64,000 bases of DNA. It comes from Nannocystis bainbridge (GTDB lineage: Bacteria > Myxococcota_A > Polyangia > Nannocystales > Nannocystaceae). The first letter of the stretch is position 1; the number at the start of each line of letters is the position of its first letter. The stretch covers positions 682,001 to 746,000 of the forward strand of contig NZ_JAQNDL010000001.1 in the NCBI RefSeq assembly GCF_028368995.1. The letters are read 5' to 3'. A program made the translations under genes and the position numbers. The notes under the pieces are model-generated. The model did no database searches. It worked only from the letters and a program-made list of their open reading frames with translations, and was not told the origin of the DNA. Below are positions 36,538 to 44,784 of the stretch, one piece after another.

Positions 36538-38712
36538 ATGACCAAGCCCGCGGACGACGAAGAGGACCGCTTCCAGATCCTCGCCACCGCCTCGCTCACC
36601 CTGAGCGGCGCCCGCGTGCTCAAGCAGGGCGACACCTTCGCCGTGTTCGACCGCTTCGGCGACATCCGCCCGTCCGGTGCCTTCGGCGCCCAGGGCCTCT
36701 ACCACGACGGCGCCCGCTTCCTCTCGGCCCTGCGCCTGCGCCTCGGCGGCCAGCCGCTCCCGCTGCTCAGCTCGACCGTCGGCGCCGACAACATGGTGTT
36801 CGTCGTCGACATGATGAACCCCGAACTCCCGCCCGGCGGCGACGTCGTCGTCCATCACGGCACCCTGCACGTCGCGCGCGAGAAGTTCCTGTGGCAGGCC
36901 GCCTGCCACGAGCGGATCCACGTCACCAACTACGGCCCCGACGCGGTCGAGCTCGAGCTCGAGCTCGCCTTCGCCGCCGACTTCGCCGACGTGTTCGAGG
37001 TCCGCGGCACCCGCCGCGACCGTCGCGGGGCCATGCATGCACCTGTCCTCGGGGACAGCTCCGTCGAGCTCGCCTACACCGGCCTCGACGGCCTCGTGCG
37101 GCGCACCCGACTCGGCTTCGACCCCGCGCCCGCGGTCTGCGCCCCCGACCGCGCGCTGTACCGGCTTCACCTCCCCGCCCGGGTCACCCAGGAGCTCCAC
37201 GTCACCGTCGCCTGCGAGCTCGGCGACGACGAGCCCGCCGCCTGCCCGCGCTTCGCCGTCGCCCACGCCCGCGCGGCCGAGCGCCTGCACGAGCTCGCCG
37301 CCCGCGACTGCACCATCGAGAGCTCGAGCGAGCAGTTCGACGACTGGATCCGCCGCTCGCTCGCCGATCTGCGGATGATGATCACGCGCACGCCCGCCGG
37401 CCTGGTCCCGCACGCCGGCGTGCCGTGGTTCTGCGCCCCGTTCGGGCGCGACGCGATCGTCACCGCCCTCGCGGCGATGTGGGTCAGCCCCGACCTCGCG
37501 CGCGGCGTCCTGCGCTTCCTCGCCGCCACCCAGGCCGATCGTGCGGACCCGGCCACCGACGCCGAGCCCGGCAAGATCGTCCACGAGATCCGCGGCGGCG
37601 AAATGGCCACGCTCGGCGAGATCCCGTTCCGCCGCTACTACGGCAGCGTCGACGCCACCCCGCTGTTCGTCGTGCTCGCCGCCGCCTACCACGAGCACAC
37701 CGGCGACGGCGCGACGATCGCCGAGCTGTGGCCGCAGGTCGAGCGCGCCCTGCTGTGGATCGAGCGCCACGGCGACTGCGACGGCGACGGCTTCGTCGAG
37801 TACGGCCGCCGCGCCGAGCACGGCCTGGTCCATCACGGCTGGAAGGACTCGCACGACGCCGTGTTCCACGCCGACGGCAGCCCGGCCGAGGGCCCGATCG
37901 CGCTGTGCGAGGTCCAGGGCTACGTGTACGCCGCGTACCAGGGCGGGGCGCGGCTGGCCGAGCTGCTCGGCGACGAGGCCCGGGCCCGGGTCTTGCGGGC
38001 CCGCGCCGAGCGCCTGCGGGCCCGCTTCGACGCCGCGTTCTGGTGCGAGGAGCTCGAGGGCTACGCGCTCGCGCTCGACGGCGGCAAGCGGCCGTGTCGC
38101 GTGCGCACCTCGAACGCCGGCCAGTGTCTGTTCAGCGGCATCGCCCTGCCCGAGCGCGCGCCTCGCCTCGCCGACCGCCTGCTCGCCGACGACATGTTCT
38201 CCGGCTGGGGCATCCGCACCGTCAGCGCGTGCGAGCGGCGCTACAACCCGATGTCGTACCACAACGGCTCGATCTGGCCCCACGACAACGCGCTTATCGC
38301 CCTCGGCCTGGCGCGCTACAACCTCAAGGACCACGTCCTGCGCGTCCTGCAGGCCATGTTCGAGGCCTCGGGCGCCGCCGAACTCAGCCGCCTGCCCGAG
38401 CTGTTCTGCGGCTTCCCCCGCCGCGACGGCGCCGGCCCGACGATGTACCCCGTCGCCTGCTCGCCGCAGGCGTGGGCCGCCACCGCCCCGCTGCTGCTGC
38501 TGCAGGCCGCCCTCGGCATGCAGGTCGAGGGCGCCGAGGGCCGCGTCCTCTTCCTCCGCTCCGCCCTGCCCCCCGCCCTCGAGCGCGTCTCGATCCGCAA
38601 CCTCCGCGTCGGCGCCGGCACCATCGACCTCGCCCTCCATCGCCACCCCGAAGACGTCGGCATCCACATCCTCGGCCGCCGCGGCCCCGTCGAGATCGTC
38701 GCCGTCAAGTGA
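36538..38712 (+). CDS. Amylo-alpha-1,6-glucosidase-like (glycogen debranching) enzyme
   Basis: The 724-residue protein begins with the glycogen-debranching N-terminal beta domain (FAVFDRFGDIRPSG... QGLYHDGARFLSALRL). A long (alpha/alpha)6 catalytic barrel follows, with WFCAPFGRDAIVTALAAMW, HEIRGGEMATLGEIPFRRYYGSVDATPLFV, HGWKDSHDAV and YHNGSIWPHDNALIA. Family enzymes act on branched glucans or related oligosaccharides. There is no signal peptide, so action is cytoplasmic. A small in-frame palindrome encodes part of APVLGDSS near residue 170. Substrate is inferred from family. Confidence 0.86.
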   Translation: MTKPADDEEDRFQILATASLTLSGARVLKQGDTFAVFDRFGDIRPSGAFGAQGLYHDGARFLSALRLRLGGQPLPLLSSTVGADNMVFVVDMMNPELPPGGDVVVHHGTLHVAREKFLWQAACHERIHVTNYGPDAVELELELAFAADFADVFEVRGTRRDRRGAMHAPVLGDSSVELAYTGLDGLVRRTRLGFDPAPAVCAPDRALYRLHLPARVTQELHVTVACELGDDEPAACPRFAVAHARAAERLHELAARDCTIESSSEQFDDWIRRSLADLRMMITRTPAGLVPHAGVPWFCAPFGRDAIVTALAAMWVSPDLARGVLRFLAATQADRADPATDAEPGKIVHEIRGGEMATLGEIPFRRYYGSVDATPLFVVLAAAYHEHTGDGATIAELWPQVERALLWIERHGDCDGDGFVEYGRRAEHGLVHHGWKDSHDAVFHADGSPAEGPIALCEVQGYVYAAYQGGARLAELLGDEARARVLRARAERLRARFDAAFWCEELEGYALALDGGKRPCRVRTSNAGQCLFSGIALPERAPRLADRLLADDMFSGWGIRTVSACERRYNPMSYHNGSIWPHDNALIALGLARYNLKDHVLRVLQAMFEASGAAELSRLPELFCGFPRRDGAGPTMYPVACSPQAWAATAPLLLLQAALGMQVEGAEGRVLFLRSALPPALERVSIRNLRVGAGTIDLALHRHPEDVGIHILGRRGPVEIVAVK

Positions 38713-38726
38713 GGCGCGCTGACGAA

Positions 38727-38785
38727 GAGGACATGTCCATCTCGACATGTCCTCTCGAACATGCCGCAGAGGACATGTCCTCTGC
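38727..38785. repeat. Palindrome cluster with a perfect 20-bp palindrome
   Basis: GCAGAGGACATGTCCTCTGC at 38766-38785 is a perfect 20-bp palindrome. It is preceded by GAGGACATGTCC and GACATGTCCTC copies. The cluster lies between the converging debranching-enzyme and OsmC genes. It is the clearest member of the window-wide GGACATGTCC family. Confidence 0.7.
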
Positions 38786-38798
38786 GACACCCGCGCGA

Positions 38799-39230
38799 CT
38801 ACGACTGGCGCAGCGACGCCTTGAGCGTGATCGTGCGGACCCCGGCGAGCGCCTTGGACACCGGGCAGGCCTTCTTGGTCGCCTCGGCGATCTCCGCGAA
38901 CTTGCCCTCGTCGAGGCCCGGCACGTCGGCCTCGGTGGTCAGCTCGATGGTGGTGATCGAGAAGCCCTCGCCGTCCTTCTCGAGCTTCACCGCCGCCGAG
39001 GTGTGGATCGACCGCGGCGGCGTCCCGGCCTTCTCGAGGCCGAGCGACAGCGCCATCGAGAAGCAGCCCGCCAGCGCCGCGCCCACCACCTCTTCGGGGT
39101 TGCTGGCCGGCTGGCCCTCGAACCGCGAGGCGAACGAGAACGGGATCTCGGGCGCGTGCTCGGGCTTCATCGTGCCCTTGCCGGTCTTGATCGAACCTTC
39201 CCACTGAGCGCTGGCTTTGCTGATTCCCAT
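38799..39230 (-). CDS. OsmC/Ohr family peroxiredoxin
   Basis: The 143-residue protein matches the OsmC family, which reduces organic peroxides using two cysteines, here C56 (AALAGCFSMALS) and C122 (KKACPVSKAL). NPEEVVGAALAGC is the typical helix start with the conserved glutamates. GGAGA lies 7 nt before the ATG. It is a single gene, cytoplasmic, probably induced by peroxide or osmotic stress, though no operator is visible. Confidence 0.9.
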   Translation of the reverse strand: MGISKASAQWEGSIKTGKGTMKPEHAPEIPFSFASRFEGQPASNPEEVVGAALAGCFSMALSLGLEKAGTPPRSIHTSAAVKLEKDGEGFSITTIELTTEADVPGLDEGKFAEIAEATKKACPVSKALAGVRTITLKASLRQS

Positions 39231-39657
39231 CGATGATTCTCCGGCGCGCAACGTAGCACGTCCCCCGCGCGCGGCGGCGGGCCCCGCGACCGCCGGGCCC
39301 CGCCGCAGCGGGCTCGGCCGGCAGGCTCGGCCGGCAGGCTCGGCCGGCGAACCACGGGCGAGCAGCGTTTGTCGTCCTCGCTGCCCGCGGGCGATCACCC
39401 CGCGACCGCCGCGAGCCCGACCCACTCACGCCCCGCGCAGAAGCCGTGCCCACCCGCTGCGCGAGCGCCCGACCCCGGCACCCGCCATCGAAGCGCCGGC
39501 CGCTCGATCCCGACGCGCCCTCGCGGCGCTGGCACATTCGCGGTCGCCAGCCCCGCCCGATCGCCGCGATGCGTCGCTCACCCGCCCGCGAGCCCGTCCC
39601 GATCGATCACAGCCGCGAGCGCGTCATGCGAACGACCACGCGGATCATGGAAGGCCC
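39231..39657. other. Divergent spacer with a 13-bp tandem repeat
   Basis: This 427-bp region separates the OsmC gene from a plus-strand gene. It holds three tandem copies of GGCTCGGCCGGCA (39311-39349), the last differing at the final base. Otherwise I see no gene or hairpin. Confidence 0.45.
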
Positions 39658-40059
39658 ATGCAGCATTGCATCCTCACCGCGGCCCTCTGCCTCTCGCTCG
39701 CTGCGACCGCGGAGCCGCCCGCCAGCCCGGTCGCGGAGCCCCGGACGCCAGCAGCCGCGCAGGCACCCGCGCTCGCGGCAGAGACCGACCCTGGCCCCCG
39801 GATCGCCGAACTGCCGCGCGCCGCCGGGCCGACGACCGCTCCGGGCCCGACGCTCCCGCTCGCAGCGACCGGCAGGAACCCCGCGTGCAGCGTGACCCGG
39901 TGGGGCCTCAAGGCCCTGACCTACGCCGCCAACATCACCTGCTGCCTCGGCGGCCTGGTCGCCTGCGTGGTCTGCTCGGTCGGGCTCGACCCCGTCAAGG
40001 ACGGCATCAAGGCGATCGACTGCAGCAAGGAGTGCCGGCCCGACTGTCCGCTCGCCTAG
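39658..40059 (+). CDS. Exported small protein with cysteine-rich C-terminus, 133 aa
   Basis: The start MQHCILTAALCLSLAATAEPP gives a signal peptide with a likely cleavage after ATA. A Pro/Ala-rich linker follows to about residue 75. The last 55 residues contain a hydrophobic helix with cysteine pairs (ITCCLGGLVACVVCSVG) and CSKECRPDC. It may be an exported single-pass or disulfide-linked protein. No family is recognised, and the start is uncertain because several upstream in-frame codons are possible. Confidence 0.5.
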   Translation: MQHCILTAALCLSLAATAEPPASPVAEPRTPAAAQAPALAAETDPGPRIAELPRAAGPTTAPGPTLPLAATGRNPACSVTRWGLKALTYAANITCCLGGLVACVVCSVGLDPVKDGIKAIDCSKECRPDCPLA

Positions 40060-40065
40060 TCGTCG

Positions 40066-40132
40066 CCTGTCCTCTCGCGCATGCCCCGACGGGCATGCCC
40101 CATGCGACATGCCCCTTCAGACATGTCCCATC
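40066..40132. repeat. Palindrome cluster (CATGCCC/GGGCATG, ACATGTCC)
   Basis: Tandem elements CCTGTCC, GCATGCCCCGACGGGCATGC, GACATGCC and GACATGTCCC fill the gap between a plus-strand stop and the stop of the minus-strand metallopeptidase gene. The GCATGCCC-CGAC-GGGCATGC hairpin (40079-40098) has 8-bp arms. Position suggests a bidirectional terminator. Confidence 0.6.
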
Positions 40133-41345
40133 AGCCCTTCGTCCGCCGCACCAGCGCCTCCGCGGCCGCCAGGCGCTGCTCCGCGTGGTCGATGTCCCCC
40201 GCGATCGCCCCGCCGCAGCCCGGGCACGTCGTCGCTTCGCGCGTCAGCAGCGCCCGGCACTCCGGCTCCGAGCAGCACGGGCGTCGCCGTCGGCCGAGCA
40301 GACGCACCACCAGGATCATCACCACGATCACTGCCACGATCCACCCCGGGTGGATCAGCGCCACGCCGATGCACGCCAGCAGCCCGACGAGCCCCATGGG
40401 CACCGCCAGCGCCGCGAGATCGGTCCGGCTGCGCCGCCACACCCGGAACACCGGGCGCCCCGCGTTCGACGGCTTGTCCGGCAGGGCCGGCGGCTCCTCC
40501 TGCTCGAGCTCGTCGTGCGTGTCGCCCAGCGCCCGCGTCAGCGTCGCCACGCTGTCGGGCGGCGGCCAGCGCTCGCGCGGCGGCAGCCCCAGCTCGCTCG
40601 CCAGCGCCGGCCGCTCGCGCTCCAGCCAGCGCAGGGCCGCGCGGAAGTAGCTGGCCTGATTGGTCTCGAGGCAGGCCAGCACCACCTCGCGGCCGGCCTC
40701 GCGCACCTTCACCTGCGCCGCCAGGGCGAAGCACAGCTCCTGCGGCGTCAGGTAGCCGATCCGCTGCACCGACCAGCTCGAGCGGAACGTGCCGTCGAAG
40801 ACCTGCTGCGAGCGGTGGCGCAGCGCCGCGTTGGCGCTCAGCACCCCGAACCCGAGGAACACCGCCGTCAGATCGGTCAGCTCCTCCTCCTCGTCGCGGT
40901 CGTCGACGCACAGCGCGTGGTGCGAGCGGAACGCGTGCGCCACCTCGTGGGCCAGCGTCGCCGTGATCCCGCCGGCGTCGTCGAGCAGCGTCAGGTCGGC
41001 GCCGAAGTGCGCCACCTCGCCCTCGATGCCCATGAACAGCCCCGCCGCGCCCTCGTGGTGCTGCGACGCCCCGATCAGTGTGGGCTCCTCGGGCGTCGGC
41101 GGTCGCCCCTCGTACAGCTCGACCTCCGCCCCCAGCTCGAGGTCCGCGTAGCGAAACAGCCGCCGGATCAGCCGCACCACCCCCGCCGCGGTGCGCGTGA
41201 AGCGGTCGGGGAAGAACTCCGGCCGCGGCAGCACGATCGGCGTGCACACGAAATGTTGCCAGTCGGCCCGCCGCAGCAGATCGGCCAGCTGCGCCAGCAG
41301 CCACGCCCGGCGCTCCTCCGCCGGCAAGGCGTCGAACTCGGACAC
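40131..41345 (-). CDS. Putative membrane zinc metallopeptidase with zinc-ribbon end
   Basis: A GTG start gives 404 residues. The N-terminal half holds LAHEVAHAFRSHH, the HExxH zinc-protease signature, within a helical domain, and EELTDLTAVFLGFG is a likely third-ligand helix. Near residue 330 there are one or two transmembrane helices (LAALAVPMGLVGLLACIGVALIHPGWIVAVIVVMILVV). The end carries two CxxC-like pairs (CCSEPEC, CPGCGG) resembling a zinc ribbon. It is probably a membrane-linked protease. The substrate is unknown. Confidence 0.72.
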   Translation of the reverse strand: MSEFDALPAEERRAWLLAQLADLLRRADWQHFVCTPIVLPRPEFFPDRFTRTAAGVVRLIRRLFRYADLELGAEVELYEGRPPTPEEPTLIGASQHHEGAAGLFMGIEGEVAHFGADLTLLDDAGGITATLAHEVAHAFRSHHALCVDDRDEEEELTDLTAVFLGFGVLSANAALRHRSQQVFDGTFRSSWSVQRIGYLTPQELCFALAAQVKVREAGREVVLACLETNQASYFRAALRWLERERPALASELGLPPRERWPPPDSVATLTRALGDTHDELEQEEPPALPDKPSNAGRPVFRVWRRSRTDLAALAVPMGLVGLLACIGVALIHPGWIVAVIVVMILVVRLLGRRRRPCCSEPECRALLTREATTCPGCGGAIAGDIDHAEQRLAAAEALVRRTKG

Positions 41346-41620
41346 GCCCGTCAATGTAGCGAGCGCCGCCGCCCCCTGTCCACCGCCCCGAGTTTCACGC
41401 GGCGTACAAAAACTCGAGCCGCGCGGCGTGAGCCACCCGCCCCCCGTCGTCCGCGGCCCTGCGCGCCCCGTGAGCCCGCGACGCGGCGCCCAGCGCCCCC
41501 CGCTCGCGGCGTCAGCGATCGGCCCCAGGACCGCGGAGCGGCGCGGATGCACCCGCGCGTGCGGCCCAGCGCACGTCCCCTGCGGCCCCCGCGGCGCGTC
41601 ACCTCGCCTATCATCCTCGC
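41346..41620. promoter_or_regulatory. Divergent promoter region
   Basis: This spacer lies between the divergent metallopeptidase and MFS genes. It contains an interrupted inverted repeat, CGAGTTT and AAACTCG, separated by 14 bp (about 41390-41416), which could be a regulator site. The assignment is tentative. Confidence 0.25.
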
Positions 41621-42838
41621 GTGTCCACGCCGGGCTTGCTCGCCAACCGGGGTTTCCGGCGCCTGTGGCTGGCCCAGGCCGTGTCGCTGTTCGGCGACTG
41701 GTTCACCTACGTCGCCGTCGGCACCCTCGCCCTGTCCGAAAGCACAGGTCTCGCCGGCGTCGCCGCCGTGCTGGTCGCCCACACCTTGCCGCGGGCCGTG
41801 CTCGCCCCGTTCGCCGGTCGCCTCGCCGATCGGCGTGATCGCGGCGTCATCCTCGTCGTCGGCAGCCTGCTGCGGGCCCTCGTCGTCCTCCTCATGATCG
41901 CCGTCGTCGGCAGCGGCGACGCCGGCACCGTCGCCCTCGCCGGCCTCGTGTTCCTGCGCATGGCCCTGTCGGCCTTCACCGATCCGGCCGCCAGCGCCGC
42001 GCTGCCGCAGCTCGTCCCGGCCCACCAGCTCGGGTCCGCCAACGCCCTGCTCGGCGCCACCTGGAGCACCCTCTTCTCGCTCGGCGTCGCCGCGGGCGGC
42101 TTCGTCACCGCCTTTGTCGGCCCGCGCGGCGCCCTCGCGATCGACGCCGCCACCTTCTTGCTCGCCGCCCTGCTGTTCGCCACCCTCCCGCGCCTGCGCC
42201 CCGGCGAGCCGATCGCCAGCGAGGCCTCCGCCTCCGCGATCGACTCGCCCGACTTCCTCGCCGCCTGGCGCCGCACCTGGCGCGACCCGGCCCTGCTGCA
42301 AGCCGCCCTCGCCAAGATGCCCGTCGCCCTCGCCAACGGCGGCGGATGGTTCCTGCTGCACGCCTATGCCGGCCTGCAGGGCGTCGGGGCCGTCGCCGTC
42401 ACTCTCGGCGTCATGCACGGCGTGCGCGGCCTCGGCACCGGCCTCGGCCCGCTGCTGTGGGCCCGCGTCGAGCGGCTGCGCGGCACCGTGCCCGGCATCC
42501 ACCTCGGCACCGCCGTCACCCTCGCTGGCGTGGCCCTGTTCGCCGCCTTCGACCTGCCCGCCGTGCTCGTCGTCGCCTCGATCCTGTGGGGCCTCGGCAT
42601 GGGCGCCACGTGGGTCACCTCGACCACTCGCCTGCAGCTGCTCACGCCCAACGCCCTGCTCGGCCGCCTCGCCGCCATCGACCTCATGGCCCACACCTGC
42701 GCCCAGTGCCTCGGCGGCCTGCTCGGGGCGCTCGTCGCCGACGCCCTGCTGTTCCCCGCCGCCGCCGGCTGGCTCGGCGCCGCCGGCGGCCTGCTCGCCT
42801 GGGGCCTGCTCGTCCTGCTGGTCCGCTCGCGCGCGTGA
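41621..42838 (+). CDS. MFS transporter
   Basis: The 405-residue protein has about 12 hydrophobic helices. The loop 2-3 motif reads GRLADRRDRG (family pattern G-x-L-a-D-r-x-G-R-r), as in major facilitator drug or metabolite exporters of the MFS_3/enterobactin-exporter type. FGDWFTYVAVGTLAL near the start fits that group. It starts with GTG. A short palindrome lies in frame near residue 40 (CTGTCCGAAAGCACAG). The substrate is unknown. Confidence 0.85.
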   Translation: MSTPGLLANRGFRRLWLAQAVSLFGDWFTYVAVGTLALSESTGLAGVAAVLVAHTLPRAVLAPFAGRLADRRDRGVILVVGSLLRALVVLLMIAVVGSGDAGTVALAGLVFLRMALSAFTDPAASAALPQLVPAHQLGSANALLGATWSTLFSLGVAAGGFVTAFVGPRGALAIDAATFLLAALLFATLPRLRPGEPIASEASASAIDSPDFLAAWRRTWRDPALLQAALAKMPVALANGGGWFLLHAYAGLQGVGAVAVTLGVMHGVRGLGTGLGPLLWARVERLRGTVPGIHLGTAVTLAGVALFAAFDLPAVLVVASILWGLGMGATWVTSTTRLQLLTPNALLGRLAAIDLMAHTCAQCLGGLLGALVADALLFPAAAGWLGAAGGLLAWGLLVLLVRSRA

Positions 42839-42842
42839 GCGA

Positions 42843-43026
42843 CCTGTCACGGCATGTCCCACGGGACATGTCGCCTCAGGCTCGCGTCACACCATGACCA
42901 GGACGAACAGGCGCCTGTCCCATGAGACAGCCTCGGTTCACGTGCTCAGGATGGACAACAGCCTGTCCCATGAGACAGATTTTGCATGTCCTAGCGACGA
43001 ACACGCGCCTGTCCCATGAGACAGAT
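42843..43026. repeat. Palindrome array with 46-48-bp spacing
   Basis: A first palindrome CATGTCCCACGGGACATG (42853-42870) is followed by three identical 17-bp elements CCTGTCCCATGAGACAG at 42914, 42962 and 43008. The first and third are flanked by matching sequence (GACGAACA before, GTTCACGTGCTCA after), so a roughly 94-bp unit was duplicated. The elements lie downstream of the MFS gene and next to a decayed gene. Confidence 0.7.
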
Positions 43027-43039
43027 TCCGTTCACGTGC

Positions 43040-43864
43040 TCACGGAAGACCCCGCGCCTCGGCGATCGCGGCCCGCTCCCACGCGGCCGAGCGCGACCTC
43101 CCCTCCGCCTCGAAGAACGCCTCGATCTCCCGGACCGGGCCGTTGCGCGCCCCCGAGCGCGCGTCCTCGTAGGGCAGCGGATGCGCCCACAGGCCCGGCT
43201 CCGGCCCGAACGCATCCATCACAAGGACGCCCTCCGCGATCCGTGCCCCCCCCGACACACGCTCCGCGATCGGGACACGCTCGCCGCTGACGATGTCGAC
43301 CAGCGCGAAATCTCGCAACTCGAGCACCGGCCAACCGGGCCCGCTGCTCGGGGGCGCCATCACCTCGCGCGTGGAATTACCTCGAAAAACTTCGTCTCGT
43401 TGAGACGAAACGACGCCATCCCCACGCCCGTCAGCAGCCGCTCCCTCTCGCCGCTGGCGAGATCGACCCGCCAAAAGCTGCCTATGCCGGCTTGGTCCTG
43501 GCCGGGCAACCAGTACACCACCCGATCGCCATCGAGTTCGCGCAGGGAGAGCCCATCATTGCGCGACGTGTGCCGGTAGAAATCACGGACCTCGCCGGTC
43601 CGCGGATCCCAGAATGCCTCCACCTCGCCGGCGTCGCTCGCTCGCAAGATCCGGAACTGATCTTCAAACCAACCGCGTTGCTCGAGGTGCTCCGGCACCG
43701 CGATCGCAGCGCCCGTATCGAGCCGTGCGGCGGCCACGTAACGGTTGTCGGGGCCGACCATGGCCGCCCGTCGCGGCCCGTATGGGCTACGGACGGCGAG
43801 TTCAGTGAGCCTTCCATGTCCCAGGTCGCGCTCGTTTTCGTCCTGTCGTCGCGGACCATAAATT
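43040..43864 (-). pseudogene. Decayed beta-propeller-like gene
   Basis: A coding-like frame runs from just after the adaptor stop at 43867 without a start codon (DLGHGRLTELAVRSPYGPRRAAMVGPDNRYVAAARLDTG), until a stop at 43360. The protein-like sequence then continues in another frame (APPSSGPGWPVLELRDFALVDIVSGERVPIAERV) to 43040. The phrases look like blades of a WD40/TolB-type propeller (FWRVDLASGERERLLTG). A missing 5' end plus a frameshift mark it as a remnant. An internal ATG at 43761 could still give 133 residues, but this is not convincing as a whole gene. It directly follows the RiPP operon. Confidence 0.55.
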
Positions 43865-43866
43865 CA

Positions 43867-44784
43867 TCAATCCGCCGCGGGCCCGGCGAACTCCACCATC
43901 CCCACGCTGCCGACCCGCAGCCCCGCGCTCGCCCCCTCGTGCAGCCGCGCCTCCGCGAACAGCAGCCGCGTCCCCGCATCGATCTCGGGCGCGATCGCCA
44001 TCACTTCGCCCTCCACCGTCCGCCCCTCCTCGACGAACGCCACCTTCACCGCCGCGCCCAATCGCAGCCCCGCGCTGCGCGCCTCGGGCACCGCGAATCG
44101 CACCCGCCGCGCGTCCGAGATCAGCTGCACCACCGCCCGGCCCGGCTCGACCGTCGCGCCTGCGTCCACGTGGCGTCGCGCGACCTCCCCGGCGAACGGC
44201 GCCCGCAGCTGCGCCTCGACGATCCTCGCCGACGCGTCCTCCACCGTGCTGCGCTGCCGCTGCAGCGACGCGCTGGCGCTGCGCTTGCGGGCCGCCGCCA
44301 GCTTCTCGGCGTAGCGGTGCTCGCGGACCTCCGCCCCCGAGACCACCCCCTCCAGCTGCTCGGTGTCCGCGCGCAGCTCCCTCGCCCGCTGCAGCTCGAG
44401 CTCCAGTCGCTCGAGCTCGGCCTTGCTCGCAGCCCACGCCGCCGTCGCCCCTGCCAGCTCGTGGCGCTCCTCGCGGACATCGAGCGCCGCGATCACCTCG
44501 CCCGCGTTCACGTGGTCGCCGACCTGCACCTCGATGCGATCGATCCGCGAGAATTCCGGCGCCGTCAGCACCACCTCCGCCTCGGGCACCAGCACCCCGA
44601 TCATCGGCTCCGAAGCAATGACGGCAGCCGCGACCGCCGCCTCGTCCGCGCGCACCGCAGCGGGCTGTGGTGATTCGCCGGGGCCGTCCTCGTGGGAATC
44701 ACAAGCCACCGCGAAGCACCACAATCCCCACGCCGCGATCGCTGCGTGACGACGTCCTGCTGCCCTCATTACCGCGCGCCTCAT
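43867..44784 (-). CDS. RND/HlyD-type periplasmic adaptor lipoprotein (RiPP operon)
   Basis: The 305-residue protein has a signal peptide with lipobox (FAVAC, C28), so it is lipid-anchored. The lipoyl-like half (IDRIEVQVGDHVNAGEVIAALD) precedes a coiled-coil hairpin rich in Glu/Leu/Arg (about residues 95-185). The second lipoyl half (AQLRAPFAGEVARRHVDAGATVEPG) and a beta-barrel follow. Such adaptors bridge inner-membrane transporters to the outer membrane. It overlaps the ABC exporter gene by 4 nt (ATGA) and is the last gene of the operon, which also contains a separate HlyD adaptor. Confidence 0.85.
   Translation of the reverse strand: MRRAVMRAAGRRHAAIAAWGLWCFAVACDSHEDGPGESPQPAAVRADEAAVAAAVIASEPMIGVLVPEAEVVLTAPEFSRIDRIEVQVGDHVNAGEVIAALDVREERHELAGATAAWAASKAELERLELELQRARELRADTEQLEGVVSGAEVREHRYAEKLAAARKRSASASLQRQRSTVEDASARIVEAQLRAPFAGEVARRHVDAGATVEPGRAVVQLISDARRVRFAVPEARSAGLRLGAAVKVAFVEEGRTVEGEVMAIAPEIDAGTRLLFAEARLHEGASAGLRVGSVGMVEFAGPAAD

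Noticed and set aside
36283..39537. A long minus-strand open frame across the debranching-enzyme gene
   Set aside because: It is low in recognisable motifs and lies antisense to a clear enzyme gene; high GC creates long antisense frames.
42843..43026. Possible CRISPR array
   Set aside because: Only three 17-bp repeats, spacers are partly similar to each other, and no cas gene is near; it fits the dispersed palindrome family.
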